The notes beneath the pieces were generated by a model, which was given only the letters and a program-made list of their open reading frames with translations, did no database searches and had not been told where the DNA came from. The position numbers were made by a program, and so were the translations under genes. Shown here one piece after another: positions 15,632 to 23,034 of a stretch of DNA of 46,058 nucleotides. The stretch comes from Pseudomonadota bacterium (GTDB lineage: Bacteria; Chloroflexota; UBA6077; JAJPHF01): assembly GCA_021325365.1 (NCBI GenBank), contig JAJPHF010000175.1:1-46058 (forward strand), written 5' to 3'. How positions within the stretch are numbered: position 1 is the stretch's first letter; each line of letters opens with the position of its first letter.

Positions 15632-15658
15632 CCCGGCCGCGCCTCCGCGGCCGCCGGG
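15632..15658. repeat. GC-rich imperfect hairpin between His-rich and CopC-domain genes
   Basis: CCCGGCCGCG at 15632-15641 pairs with the CGCGG and CCGGG blocks at 15646-15658, with three extra bases in the right arm. The 230-base gap around it (15552-15781) shows no gene. Confidence 0.45.
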
Positions 15659-15781
15659 CCAATCCAATCTCGCGCGCGGCGTCCCCGCCCAGCCCCGCCG
15701 CCCCCACACCCTGGGTAGCCGGGCAGGCCACGGGGATGGGTGAGACAAGACGCCGCGTGCTAGCGCGACGAGGAGGAACGA

Positions 15782-16597
15782 ATGCGCTTTACCCTGTTCC
15801 GCGTGCTCGCCGGGCTCAGCCTGGCCACGATGATGCTGATCGGAGCGCCACGGGCGGCCTCCGCCCACGCGCGCTACGACCACTCCGATCCCGCCGGCGA
15901 CAGCGTCGTGCCCACCGCGCCCACCCAGGTCCAGGCCTGGTTCACCGAGGGCGTGCGTAGCCAGGGCAGCAGCCTCCAGGTGACGGACGCCGCGGGCAAC
16001 CGTGTGGACAACAACGACGGCCAGGTGGACCTCAACGATCCGGACCGCAAGCGCATGTTCGTCTCGCTACCGCCGCTGCCGGACGGCGTCTACACCGTCA
16101 ACTGGGTCACCGTCTCGGCTGACGACGGCGACCAGGCCGAGGGCAGCTTCCGCTTCGGCGTGGGCGTCAACACCGTGCTGCCCCCGCTGCCCGCCGGGGG
16201 CCCGGTCCCAACGATCTCCATCGCCAACACGACCGTCAACGGCCACGAGGTGCGGCTACACGTGAACGTCGAGGGCGCCACGCTGGGCATGCCGGCGAGC
16301 GGCGACATGGACATGAGCGCGGGTGGCATGGCCAACATGAGCCAGGACGTGATGAACGGCGGCGCGGGCCAGCCGGGGATGGCGGCCGGCGGCATGGCGA
16401 CGGCGCCCGGCGCGCTGCCGCAAGGCCACCTCCACGTCTATGTGGACGGCGTGATGCTCCAGATGGTGTACCAGCCCGACGTCGTGCTCACGGACGTGCC
16501 GTCGGGCACCCACCAGGTGCGGGTCGAGCTATCGAACAACGCGCACCAGGACTGGAATCCGCCCGTCATGGCGACCACGACGGTTGTGGTCCCGTAG
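15782..16597 (+). CDS. Exported CopC-domain protein with Met-rich insertion
   Basis: 271 residues; GAGGAGGAACGA directly precedes ATG 15782. The signal peptide ends AASA (residue 28), giving N-terminal His29 (HARYDHSDPAGDS). A CopC fold covers 29-128: VQAWFTEGV, LQVTDAAGNRVD, YTVNWVTVSADDGDQAEGSFRFGV. Where CopC proteins have Asp-Gly-His, this one has Asp115-Gly-Asp117, so the second His of the Cu(II) site is missing. Residues 170-205 carry eight Met (MDMSAGGMANMSQDVM...), typical of Cu(I) binding. The C-terminal domain has GHLHVYVDGVMLQMVYQ and SGTHQVRVELSNNAHQDW, a pattern seen in extracellular proteins with a YtkA/DUF4399-like fold. It is a likely periplasmic-side copper carrier for the downstream membrane fusion. 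Confidence 0.88.
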   Translation: MRFTLFRVLAGLSLATMMLIGAPRAASAHARYDHSDPAGDSVVPTAPTQVQAWFTEGVRSQGSSLQVTDAAGNRVDNNDGQVDLNDPDRKRMFVSLPPLPDGVYTVNWVTVSADDGDQAEGSFRFGVGVNTVLPPLPAGGPVPTISIANTTVNGHEVRLHVNVEGATLGMPASGDMDMSAGGMANMSQDVMNGGAGQPGMAAGGMATAPGALPQGHLHVYVDGVMLQMVYQPDVVLTDVPSGTHQVRVELSNNAHQDWNPPVMATTTVVVP

Positions 16598-16606
16598 CCA
16601 TACCGG

Positions 16607-16641
16607 CCGTGGCGGCGGCGCGGGCCGCGCCGCCGCCACGG
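16607..16641. repeat. Perfect 17-base-pair hairpin before the 223-residue protein gene
   Basis: CCGTGGCGGCGGCGCGG at 16607-16623 is exactly complementary to 16625-16641 with a single G between. The right arm ends at the Shine-Dalgarno GGAGAGG of the next gene, so folding could affect its translation. Confidence 0.7.
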
Positions 16642-16654
16642 AGAGGAGCGAGCT

Positions 16655-17326
16655 ATGCACCGCCTCGCACGCCTGGTCGGCATCGTCGCCCTGACGGGGC
16701 TAGCGCTAAGCTTCCTTGCGCCCGCCACTGCCAGCGCCCACGAGCGCCGCACCGTGGCCGGCACCTACCAGTTCGTCGTCGGCTTCCTGAAGGAGCCGGC
16801 GCTGGAGGGCGACCCGAACGGCATCGACCTGCGGGTGAGTACGGCCGACGACCAGCCCGTCGAGGGGCTGGAGCAGACGCTCAAGGCCGAGGTCATTGTC
16901 GGCGGCGCCACCCTGCCGCTGCAGCTCACGCCGCGCTTCCGCACGCCGGGCGCCTACGACGGCGACTTCGTGCCGACGCGGCCGGGCACCTACATCTTCC
17001 ACTTCAGCGGCACCGTCAACGGCCAGCCGGTCGACGAGCGCTTCGAGTCCGGGCCAGGCCGCTTCAACGACGTGGAGGCCGTGGCGCCGCTCCAGTTCCC
17101 CGACAAGGTGCCCGTCGGCGCCGACCTGCAGCAGGCGCTTGCGGCAGCGAATAGCCGCGCCGCCACTGCCACCACGCTCGCCGTGATCGGGCTGGTGGCC
17201 GGCCTGGCGGGGCTGGCGCTCGCGGCCTGGGCGCTGCTCAGCCGCCGCGGCGCCGCAAGCCCGGCGCCGCGCACGGTCCCGACCGCCGCGCCCCCGGCGC
17301 CGGCGGCTTCGCAAGAGCGTCTCTAA
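16655..17326 (+). CDS. Exported, C-terminally anchored protein of unknown function in copper cluster
   Basis: 223 residues from ATG 16655 (GAGAGGA upstream). A signal peptide ends ATASA, leaving His29-Glu-Arg-Arg as N-terminus. Residues 30-150 look like an all-beta domain: VAGTYQFVVGFLKEPA, NGIDLRVS, QPVEGLEQTLKAEV, GAYDGDFVPTRPGTYIFHFSGTVNG, ESGPGRFNDVE. One C-terminal helix (about 173-195) and an Arg/Pro tail follow. The VEGLE and GTYIFHF...G pattern suggests an immunoglobulin-like, YtkA/CopC-type fold. No named family is recognised; homologues beside copC genes are known to me only as hypothetical proteins. The free N-terminal His and the neighbours suggest copper handling at the membrane surface. 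Confidence 0.8.
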   Translation: MHRLARLVGIVALTGLALSFLAPATASAHERRTVAGTYQFVVGFLKEPALEGDPNGIDLRVSTADDQPVEGLEQTLKAEVIVGGATLPLQLTPRFRTPGAYDGDFVPTRPGTYIFHFSGTVNGQPVDERFESGPGRFNDVEAVAPLQFPDKVPVGADLQQALAAANSRAATATTLAVIGLVAGLAGLALAAWALLSRRGAASPAPRTVPTAAPPAPAASQERL

Positions 17327-17333
17327 CAACACG

Positions 17334-17378
17334 CCCGGGCGCGGCGCGTTGGGCTCCGCTCGACGCGCCGCGCCCGGG
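17334..17378. repeat. Perfect 16-base-pair hairpin between copper genes
   Basis: CCCGGGCGCGGCGCGT at 17334-17349 pairs exactly with 17363-17378 around a 13-base loop. It starts 7 bases after the upstream stop codon. There is no T-tract; it may attenuate or stabilise the transcript. Confidence 0.7.
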
Positions 17379-17413
17379 GGCCACCGCGCCAGCACGGACG
17401 AACGGAGGCGAGC

Positions 17414-19744
17414 GTGCGACGATTCACTCACCTGGGGCTGGCCGCGCTAGCCGCGACGCTGCTCGTCCTCGGCTCGGCGCGCGGCGTGGCGGCCCACGCG
17501 AACTACGAGAAGTCCGACCCGCCCGCGAACGCCATTCTGGCACAGCCGCCGAGCCAGATCCGGGTGTGGTTCAGCGAGCAGCCGGAGCCGCGCTTCAGCG
17601 AGCTGCAGGTCTTCGACTCGTCGCGCCAGCGCGTCGATCGCGGCAATCTGTCGCCCGTGCCGGGCGACGACCGCGCGCTCGATATCGGCCTGCAGGATAA
17701 CCTGCCCCCCGGCACCTACACCGTCACCTGGAAGACCGTCTCCGCGGTGGACGGCCACACGGCGCGCGGCGCGTTCCCGTTCACCGTCGGCCTCGACCAG
17801 ACCCCGGCGCCCATGGTCTTGCCGCAGGGCGCCGATCTCGCCGCCACCTCGGCGACGCCGTGGTCGGTGACCAGTCGCTGGCTCTCGCTGCTCACCGCCG
17901 TGCTGCTGGCCGGCACCTTCCTGTTCCTGCCGCTCATCCTCGGCAGCGCGCTCCGCGCTGTCGCCCGCGGCGAGGACGCCGAAAGCGCCGCCGCCGCCTG
18001 GGGGGCGGGCCGCCGCCGCGGCCTGCAGCTGGCGGTGGCCGCCGCCATCGCCGGGCTCCTCGTCGGCGTCTACGCCCTGCTCGTCCAGGCCGGCAGCGCC
18101 GTCGACAAGCCGCCCTGGGAAGCCTTCGGCGCCCCGCTCGCCACGATCCTGGGCACGCGCTACAGCGTCCTCTGGGCGGTGCGAATGCTCGCCGTCGCGG
18201 CGCTCGGCGGGCTCGCCTGGTACTTGCAGCGGCCCGGCATCACCGCCCGCTTCAGCGGCTGGTGGGCCGGCCTCGCCCTCGGCGGCCTGCTGCTGGTGAC
18301 GATCAGCCTGAACAGCCACGGCGCCGCGGCCCAGGAGTGGACGGTGGTGGCGGTGGCTGTGGACTGGGTCCACCTCATCGCCACGACCATCTGGATCGGC
18401 GGGCTCGCGCAGCTCGTGGTGGCGGTGCCGGCCGCGCTCCCCGCGCTCGGCGGCACGGGGCGCGGCCGGCTCCTCGCCGCCGTGATCCCGCGCTTCTCCA
18501 CCTGGGCGCTGGGCGCCGTCGGCGCCCTGGTCATTACGGGGCTGTACCAGACCTGGCTGGAGGTCGGCGGGCCGGACGCGCTGACGGCCACCCCCTACGG
18601 CCAGACGCTGATCGTCAAGATCGCCCTGCTCGTGCCGCTCCTCGCGCTCGGCGCCGCCAACCTGCTCGTGCTCAGCCCGCGCGTCGCGAAGGCCGTCGAG
18701 CGGGGCAGCCGCGCCGCCGTCGGGCGCCTGGGCGGGCTGGAGCGTCTCTTCCGCCTGGCGGTGCTCGCCGAAGTGGCGCTCGGCGTCATCATCCTGGGCG
18801 TCGTGGGCGTGCTCACCAGCCTGGAGCCGGCGCGCGACGCGATTCGCGAGCAAGGCGTCGTCCACACCGTCCAGGTGGGCGACCTGCGCGCCGTGGTGCG
18901 CGTGGCGCCCGGCGAGGCCGGCCTGAACACCTTCGACGTGGCGCTCTCGCAAGGTGACCAGCCCGTGAGCGATGCCCAGCGCGTTACACTGCGCTTCAAC
19001 CACACGCAGATGGACATGGGCGTCAGCGACTTGCAGCTCGCCCCGGTCGGCGACGGCCACTACCGCGCCGTGGGCGGCACGCTCTCCATGAGCGGCACCT
19101 GGGACGTGCAGGTGATCGTGCGGCAGGCCGGCCGCGACGACGAGCAGGGCGCCCTGACGGTCACGGCCCTCGATCCGAACCAGGCGCAGGCCCAGAGCGG
19201 CGCGGCCCCTGGCAGCAGCGGCGAGCCGCCCACGCGCCTGATCGTCGGCGGCGTGGTGCTGGCGCTCGGCGTGCTCTTCCTGATCGACGCCGTGCGGCCG
19301 TCGCGGCGCCGCCGCCAGTCAGCCACCGTCGCGCTCGGCTGCGTGGCCGCCGTGGTGGGGCTGAGCCTGGCGACCGCCGCCGCCCTCTACCCCACGGGCG
19401 GCGACGTGGTGATCCCCAACCCGGTACCCCGCAGCCAGGCGTCGATCGCGCGCGGCCAGGAGCTGTACCAGCAGAACTGCGTCATCTGCCACGGTCTGAA
19501 CGCGCGCGGCGACGGTCCGCTGGCCGCCAGCCTCAACCCGCGGCCGGCCGACCTGCGCCTGCACGTCTCCCAGCACACCGAGGGGCAGCTGTGGACGTGG
19601 GTCAGCGACGGCTTCCCGGGCAGCGCCATGCCCGCCTTCCGCAGCACGCTGAGCGACGAGGACCGCTGGAACATCATCAACTACCTGGAGTCGCAGTACG
19701 GCGCCACCGCGAGCAACGGCGCGGCCGCGCCGCCCGGCTCCTGA
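17414..19744 (+). CDS. CopC-CopD-YtkA-cytochrome c four-part fusion
   Basis: 776 residues from GTG 17414 (GGAGG 5 bases upstream). Order: signal peptide to VAA (27); CopC domain 28-125 with N-terminal His28 and Asp113/His115 (SAVDGHTARG); CopD membrane domain about 150-470 with His302 and His320 (DWVHLIATTIWIGG); YtkA-like domain about 485-588 with RVTLRFNHTQMDMG; two helices at 609-626 and 637-660; then a mono-haem cytochrome c domain 675-763 with CVICH (689-693) and axial Met739 in GSAMPAF, ending DEDRWNIINYLESQYG. The first 585 residues are about as long as, and similar to, the minus-strand paralogue. The cytochrome may pass electrons to or from copper, for example at an oxidase; this is inference. 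Last gene of the plus-strand cluster. Confidence 0.93.
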   Translation: MRRFTHLGLAALAATLLVLGSARGVAAHANYEKSDPPANAILAQPPSQIRVWFSEQPEPRFSELQVFDSSRQRVDRGNLSPVPGDDRALDIGLQDNLPPGTYTVTWKTVSAVDGHTARGAFPFTVGLDQTPAPMVLPQGADLAATSATPWSVTSRWLSLLTAVLLAGTFLFLPLILGSALRAVARGEDAESAAAAWGAGRRRGLQLAVAAAIAGLLVGVYALLVQAGSAVDKPPWEAFGAPLATILGTRYSVLWAVRMLAVAALGGLAWYLQRPGITARFSGWWAGLALGGLLLVTISLNSHGAAAQEWTVVAVAVDWVHLIATTIWIGGLAQLVVAVPAALPALGGTGRGRLLAAVIPRFSTWALGAVGALVITGLYQTWLEVGGPDALTATPYGQTLIVKIALLVPLLALGAANLLVLSPRVAKAVERGSRAAVGRLGGLERLFRLAVLAEVALGVIILGVVGVLTSLEPARDAIREQGVVHTVQVGDLRAVVRVAPGEAGLNTFDVALSQGDQPVSDAQRVTLRFNHTQMDMGVSDLQLAPVGDGHYRAVGGTLSMSGTWDVQVIVRQAGRDDEQGALTVTALDPNQAQAQSGAAPGSSGEPPTRLIVGGVVLALGVLFLIDAVRPSRRRRQSATVALGCVAAVVGLSLATAAALYPTGGDVVIPNPVPRSQASIARGQELYQQNCVICHGLNARGDGPLAASLNPRPADLRLHVSQHTEGQLWTWVSDGFPGSAMPAFRSTLSDEDRWNIINYLESQYGATASNGAAAPPGS

Positions 19745-19783
19745 GTGGCGGGCCCGGCGTGGCGCCCCGTCGTCCAGCCTTCG

Positions 19784-19858
19784 CTAAGCACTCAGCCCAG
19801 GTTGGTGTGGATGCTGGGCTTCGCCAAAGGTACACACCAGCGTGGGCTGGCAGCTTAG
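19784..19858. terminator. Long interrupted hairpin between convergent genes, likely bidirectional terminator
   Basis: Three arm pairs nest in register: CTAAGC with GCTTAG (19784-19789 / 19853-19858), AGCCCA with TGGGCT (19794-19799 / 19843-19848) and TGGTGTG with CACACCA (19803-19809 / 19833-19839). The structure reaches the TAA of the response-regulator gene and follows the copper cluster. Confidence 0.6.
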
Positions 19859-20538
19859 GCCTCGTCGCGGAAGCGATAGCCGACGGCCGGCTCGGTACGG
19901 ATGTACGTCGGCCGGGCGGGGACCGGCTCGATCTTGCGCCGTAGCTGCGCGATGAACACGCGCAGCATGCGCGCGCTATCCTGGTAGCCCGGCCCCCACA
20001 CGGCGGCGAGCAGCGCGCGGTGCGTGACGACCTTGCCGGCATTCGCCATGAGGTAGCGCAGGATGTCGTATTCGGTCGGCGTCAGGTGCACGGGGGCGCC
20101 GCGCAGCGTGACCACGCGGCGCGCCTGATCGAGCCGCAGCTCGCCGCTCTCCAAGACCGGCGAGGGCGACGCCCCGGCGCGCCGCAGCGCCGCGCGGATG
20201 CGCGCCAGCAGCTCGTCCATCCCGAACGGCTTGGTCAGGTAATCGTCGGCGCCGAGATCGAGCGCCTGGACCTTGTCGCGCTCCTGGCCCCGCGCCGACA
20301 GGACGATGATCGGTACCGGGCTCCAGCGGCGCAGCTCCTGGCACACTTCCAGACCGTCGAGGCCCGGCAGCACGAGGTCGAGGATCACCACCTCCGGGCG
20401 CGCGTGCGTCGCCAGGGCCAGCGCCTCCTCGCCGGAAGCCGCCACCTGCACCTGGTACCCGTGACTGGCCAGCCCCACCCGCAACGCGCGGCGAATCTGT
20501 GGCTCATCGTCGACGACTAGCACCCGCGGGCCGTTCAC
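19855..20538 (-). CDS. OmpR/KdpE-type response regulator
   Basis: 227 residues from GTG 20538. The receiver domain (4-120) has Asp10-Asp11 (VVDDEP), phospho-acceptor Asp54 (VILDLVLPGLDG), Ser/Thr in VLSARG and Lys in LTKPF. The OmpR winged helix (130-225) shows LTPTEYDILRYLMANAGKVVTHRALLAAVWGPGYQ and RPTYIRTEPAVGYRF; the HRALL..VWG..Y and vGYRF wording is that of KdpE. No kdpFABC genes are in the window, so the target is unknown. Its start overlaps the kinase gene by 35 bases, kinase first. It lies tail to tail with the copper cluster, which makes copper control possible but unproven. Confidence 0.9.
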   Translation of the reverse strand: MNGPRVLVVDDEPQIRRALRVGLASHGYQVQVAASGEEALALATHARPEVVILDLVLPGLDGLEVCQELRRWSPVPIIVLSARGQERDKVQALDLGADDYLTKPFGMDELLARIRAALRRAGASPSPVLESGELRLDQARRVVTLRGAPVHLTPTEYDILRYLMANAGKVVTHRALLAAVWGPGYQDSARMLRVFIAQLRRKIEPVPARPTYIRTEPAVGYRFRDEA

Positions 20539-21703
20539 GGATCGCCGGCTCCTGCCCCTCGCCCTCGATCGGAAGGCGAACCGTAAAGATGCTGCCCCCG
20601 CCGGGCCGCGGCGCGCAAGTCACCTCACCCCCGTGCGCCTGGGCCAGCCCGCGCGCGATAGCCAGCCCCAGACCGCTCCCCGGCGCGCGGCTGCCCGGCG
20701 CGGCCCGATAGAACTTGTCGAAGATGCGCTCCGCCTCGCCGTCCGGGATGCCCGGTCCCCGATCGGCCACCTCGATGCGCAGCTGGCTACCCAGCGCGCC
20801 GGCCGTCAGCTCCACCGGCCCATCTGCGGGCGAGTACTTGAGCGCGTTGTCCACCAAGTTCGTGACGATCTGCTCCACCATGACGTAATCCAGCCGGGCG
20901 AGCGGCAGCGCCTCCGCCACGCTCAGGCGCAGCCGCTCGCCCGGCCGGTCCAGCCGCTCCGCCACCCCGGCCAGGATCTCCTCGACGTCGTGCCAGTCGC
21001 GCAGCGGTTGCAGCATGCCGGCGTCGATCCGCGAGAGGTCGAGCAGCCGCGCCACGAAGCGCGTCAGCCGGTCGGTCTCCTCGTCGATCGTACAGAGCAG
21101 CATCTGGCGCTCCTCCCGGTCCAGGTCCACCCGCGCGTCGAGCAAGCTCGTGACGGCCGCCTTGATCGAGGTCAGCGGCGTGCGCAGGTCGTGCGAGACC
21201 GACGACAGCAGCGCGGCGTGGAGCTGCTCCGTCCGCCGCAGCACCTCCGTCTCGCGCGCCGCCTCCTCGGCCCGCTGCCGCTCGGCCATCTCGCGCTTCA
21301 GCTGCGCCTGCGCCGCGTGCAGCCGACGGCGCGTCCGCACCCACACCTGCACGCGCGCCAGCAGCTCGTTGTAGTCGACCGGCTTCGTGACGTAATCGTC
21401 GGCCCCGGCCGCGAAGCCCGCCTGGCGCTCCTTCTCGCCCGCGAGCGAGGTGAGCATGATGACCGGCAGGTAGGCTTCGCGCTCCGCAGCGCGCAGCCGC
21501 CGGCACAGCTCGAGCCCGTCCACCCCCGGCAGCATGACGTCGAGCAGGACCAGCTCGACGTCGCCAGCCGCGATGCGCGCGAGCCCGCTCGCGCCGTCCT
21601 CGGCGACCTCGACAGCGTAGCCCGCCGTCTCCAGCATCAGCCGCAGCACCTCCGCGGCGGGCGGCTCGTCCTCAACGAGTTGAATTACCGGCGCCGACTG
21701 CAT
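20504..21703 (-). CDS. Receiver-histidine kinase hybrid with N-terminal receiver and KdpD-like kinase core
   Basis: 399 residues from ATG 21703. Residues 5-120 are a receiver domain (EDEP, Asp55 in LLDVMLPGVDG, TSLAGEKERQAGFAAGADDYVTKPVDYNELLARV). A coiled coil (122-160, QAQLKREMAERQRAEEAARE) leads to HisKA with the phospho-His171 in SVSHDLRTPLTSI, then HATPase with N-box QIVTNLVDNALKYSP, G1 DRGPGIPD, F-box IFDKFYRA and G2 GSGLGLAIARGLAQAHGG. The kinase half is KdpD-like, but the usual KdpD sensor and membrane part are absent. It is therefore a soluble kinase whose input is phosphorylation of its own receiver, as in cyanobacterial hybrids. It is co-transcribed with the regulator at 19855. Confidence 0.9.
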   Translation of the reverse strand: MQSAPVIQLVEDEPPAAEVLRLMLETAGYAVEVAEDGASGLARIAAGDVELVLLDVMLPGVDGLELCRRLRAAEREAYLPVIMLTSLAGEKERQAGFAAGADDYVTKPVDYNELLARVQVWVRTRRRLHAAQAQLKREMAERQRAEEAARETEVLRRTEQLHAALLSSVSHDLRTPLTSIKAAVTSLLDARVDLDREERQMLLCTIDEETDRLTRFVARLLDLSRIDAGMLQPLRDWHDVEEILAGVAERLDRPGERLRLSVAEALPLARLDYVMVEQIVTNLVDNALKYSPADGPVELTAGALGSQLRIEVADRGPGIPDGEAERIFDKFYRAAPGSRAPGSGLGLAIARGLAQAHGGEVTCAPRPGGGSIFTVRLPIEGEGQEPAIRERPAGASRRR

Positions 21704-21786
21704 GCGCAGCCCCCCCTTGGTTCCAGCACTCGACGCGACAGCGACCGCCGCCGCGCGAGCCCCCTGCGCTCGGGTGATGAATTGAG

Positions 21787-21816
21787 AATATGCAGCGAAG
21801 GGCGGTACCGTGTCAA
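21787..21816 (-). promoter_or_regulatory. Probable promoter of the kinase-regulator operon
   Basis: On the minus strand TTGACA (21816-21811) and CATATT (21792-21787) are spaced by 18 bases, about 85 bases before ATG 21703. Its -35 is one arm of an inverted repeat shared with the divergent promoter. Confidence 0.55.
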
Positions 21817-21833
21817 TGACCGCTGGCCGGCGG

Positions 21834-21862
21834 TTGACACCGCCGGCCGCCGCGTCTATCGT
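21834..21862 (+). promoter_or_regulatory. Probable sigma-70-type promoter of the amidohydrolase operon
   Basis: A perfect TTGACA (21834-21839), a 17-base spacer and TATCGT (21857-21862), 66 bases before the GTG start. GTGTCAA at 21810-21816 and TTGACAC at 21834-21840 are an inverted repeat joining this and the divergent promoter. Confidence 0.65.
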
Positions 21863-21927
21863 ACCCTCGGGACAGGGAGCGACAGGCGCGGGGCGCCCCG
21901 CGCCGCCCGCCGCGCAGGAGAGGTGCC

Positions 21928-23025
21928 GTGAACAGCCAGCTCATCGTCGACGCCGACGGACACGTGCGCGAGTCCGACCGCGAGATCTTCGCCTACTTGC
22001 CCGAGCCCTACGCCGGCAAGGAGGCGTTGTTCGCGGCCTCGTTCTTCCCGACGCTCGACGGCTTCCACCGCGCCGCGACGAAAGTGCTCGACGGCAAGGG
22101 CCGCGCCGTCGCCAACCCCAGCGGCGCCGACTGGCTGGCCTACCTCGACGAGACGAACATCGCCGTGTCGGTGCTGTTCCCCACCGCCGGGCTCGGCTTC
22201 GGGCTGATCCAGGACCCCAACTGGGCGGCGGGGCTGGCGCGCGGCTACAACGACTGGCTGCACGACCGCTACCTGCGCGCCAACCCGCGGCGCCTCAAGG
22301 GCATGGCGCTCCTGCCGCTCCAAGACCCGCCGCGCGCCGCCGCCGAGCTACGGCGTGCCGTCGGCGACCTCGGCATGGTCGGCGGCATCCTGCCCGCGAA
22401 CGGGCTCGCCGAGGCCTATGGCCACCGCTCCTTCTGGCCCGTCTACGAGGCGGCCCAGGAGCTGAACTGCGTGCTGGCGGTCCACGGCGCGTCGATCCAG
22501 GGGCTCGGGCTGGAGCGGCTGCGGCGGCTGATCGAGGCGCGCACGCTGTCCCACGGCTTCAGCCAGATGGTGCAGATGACCAGCATGATGTTTGGCGGCG
22601 TGTTCGACGCCTTCCCGCGGCTGCGCGTGGCCTACTGCGAGGCGGGCAGCGGCTGGGCGCCCTACCTCCTGGAGCGGCTGGACCTGGAGTGGGAGAACCG
22701 CGGCGCCCAGGCGCCCGAAATCCAGGCGCCGCCCAGCGCGCACCTCCAGAGCGGGCGCATCTTCATCCACGCCGAGCTAAAGGAGCGCGGGCTGGCGACC
22801 GCCGTGCAGGCGCTCGGCGGCGACGTGTTCTTCGCCGCCTCCGACTTCCCGCACGAGCCGAAGCACGAGTTCCTGGAGAACCTCGCCTACTTCGAGGCGC
22901 GCGCCGACGTGCCCGCCGACGTGAAGCGCAAGATCCTCTGGGACAACCCGATCCGCATGTACGCGCTCGACGAGGCCGACGTGCGCGCCGCCGCCAGCCA
23001 GCCCGCGGCCGCCGGCGCGCGGTGA
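21928..23025 (+). CDS. Amidohydrolase_2 family metal-dependent hydrolase/decarboxylase (COG2159, ACMSD-like)
   Basis: 365 residues; AGGAGAGG lies 4-10 bases before GTG 21928. The TIM-barrel marks of the amidohydrolase-2 group are seen: VDADGHVRES at the start (usually DxHxH; here only the second His remains), DRYLRANPRRLKGMALLPLQDPPRAAAELRRAV, a VHGAS strand, FPRLRVAYCEAGSGWAPYLLERL and FFAASDFPHEP, where the Asp is the catalytic acid. Family members act on aromatic or amino-muconate semialdehyde carboxylates and related rings. The next gene, 9 bases on, is an isochorismatase-fold protein, so the pair probably works on one catabolic substrate. Confidence 0.85.
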   Translation: MNSQLIVDADGHVRESDREIFAYLPEPYAGKEALFAASFFPTLDGFHRAATKVLDGKGRAVANPSGADWLAYLDETNIAVSVLFPTAGLGFGLIQDPNWAAGLARGYNDWLHDRYLRANPRRLKGMALLPLQDPPRAAAELRRAVGDLGMVGGILPANGLAEAYGHRSFWPVYEAAQELNCVLAVHGASIQGLGLERLRRLIEARTLSHGFSQMVQMTSMMFGGVFDAFPRLRVAYCEAGSGWAPYLLERLDLEWENRGAQAPEIQAPPSAHLQSGRIFIHAELKERGLATAVQALGGDVFFAASDFPHEPKHEFLENLAYFEARADVPADVKRKILWDNPIRMYALDEADVRAAASQPAAAGAR

Positions 23026-23034
23026 GGAGGCGCC

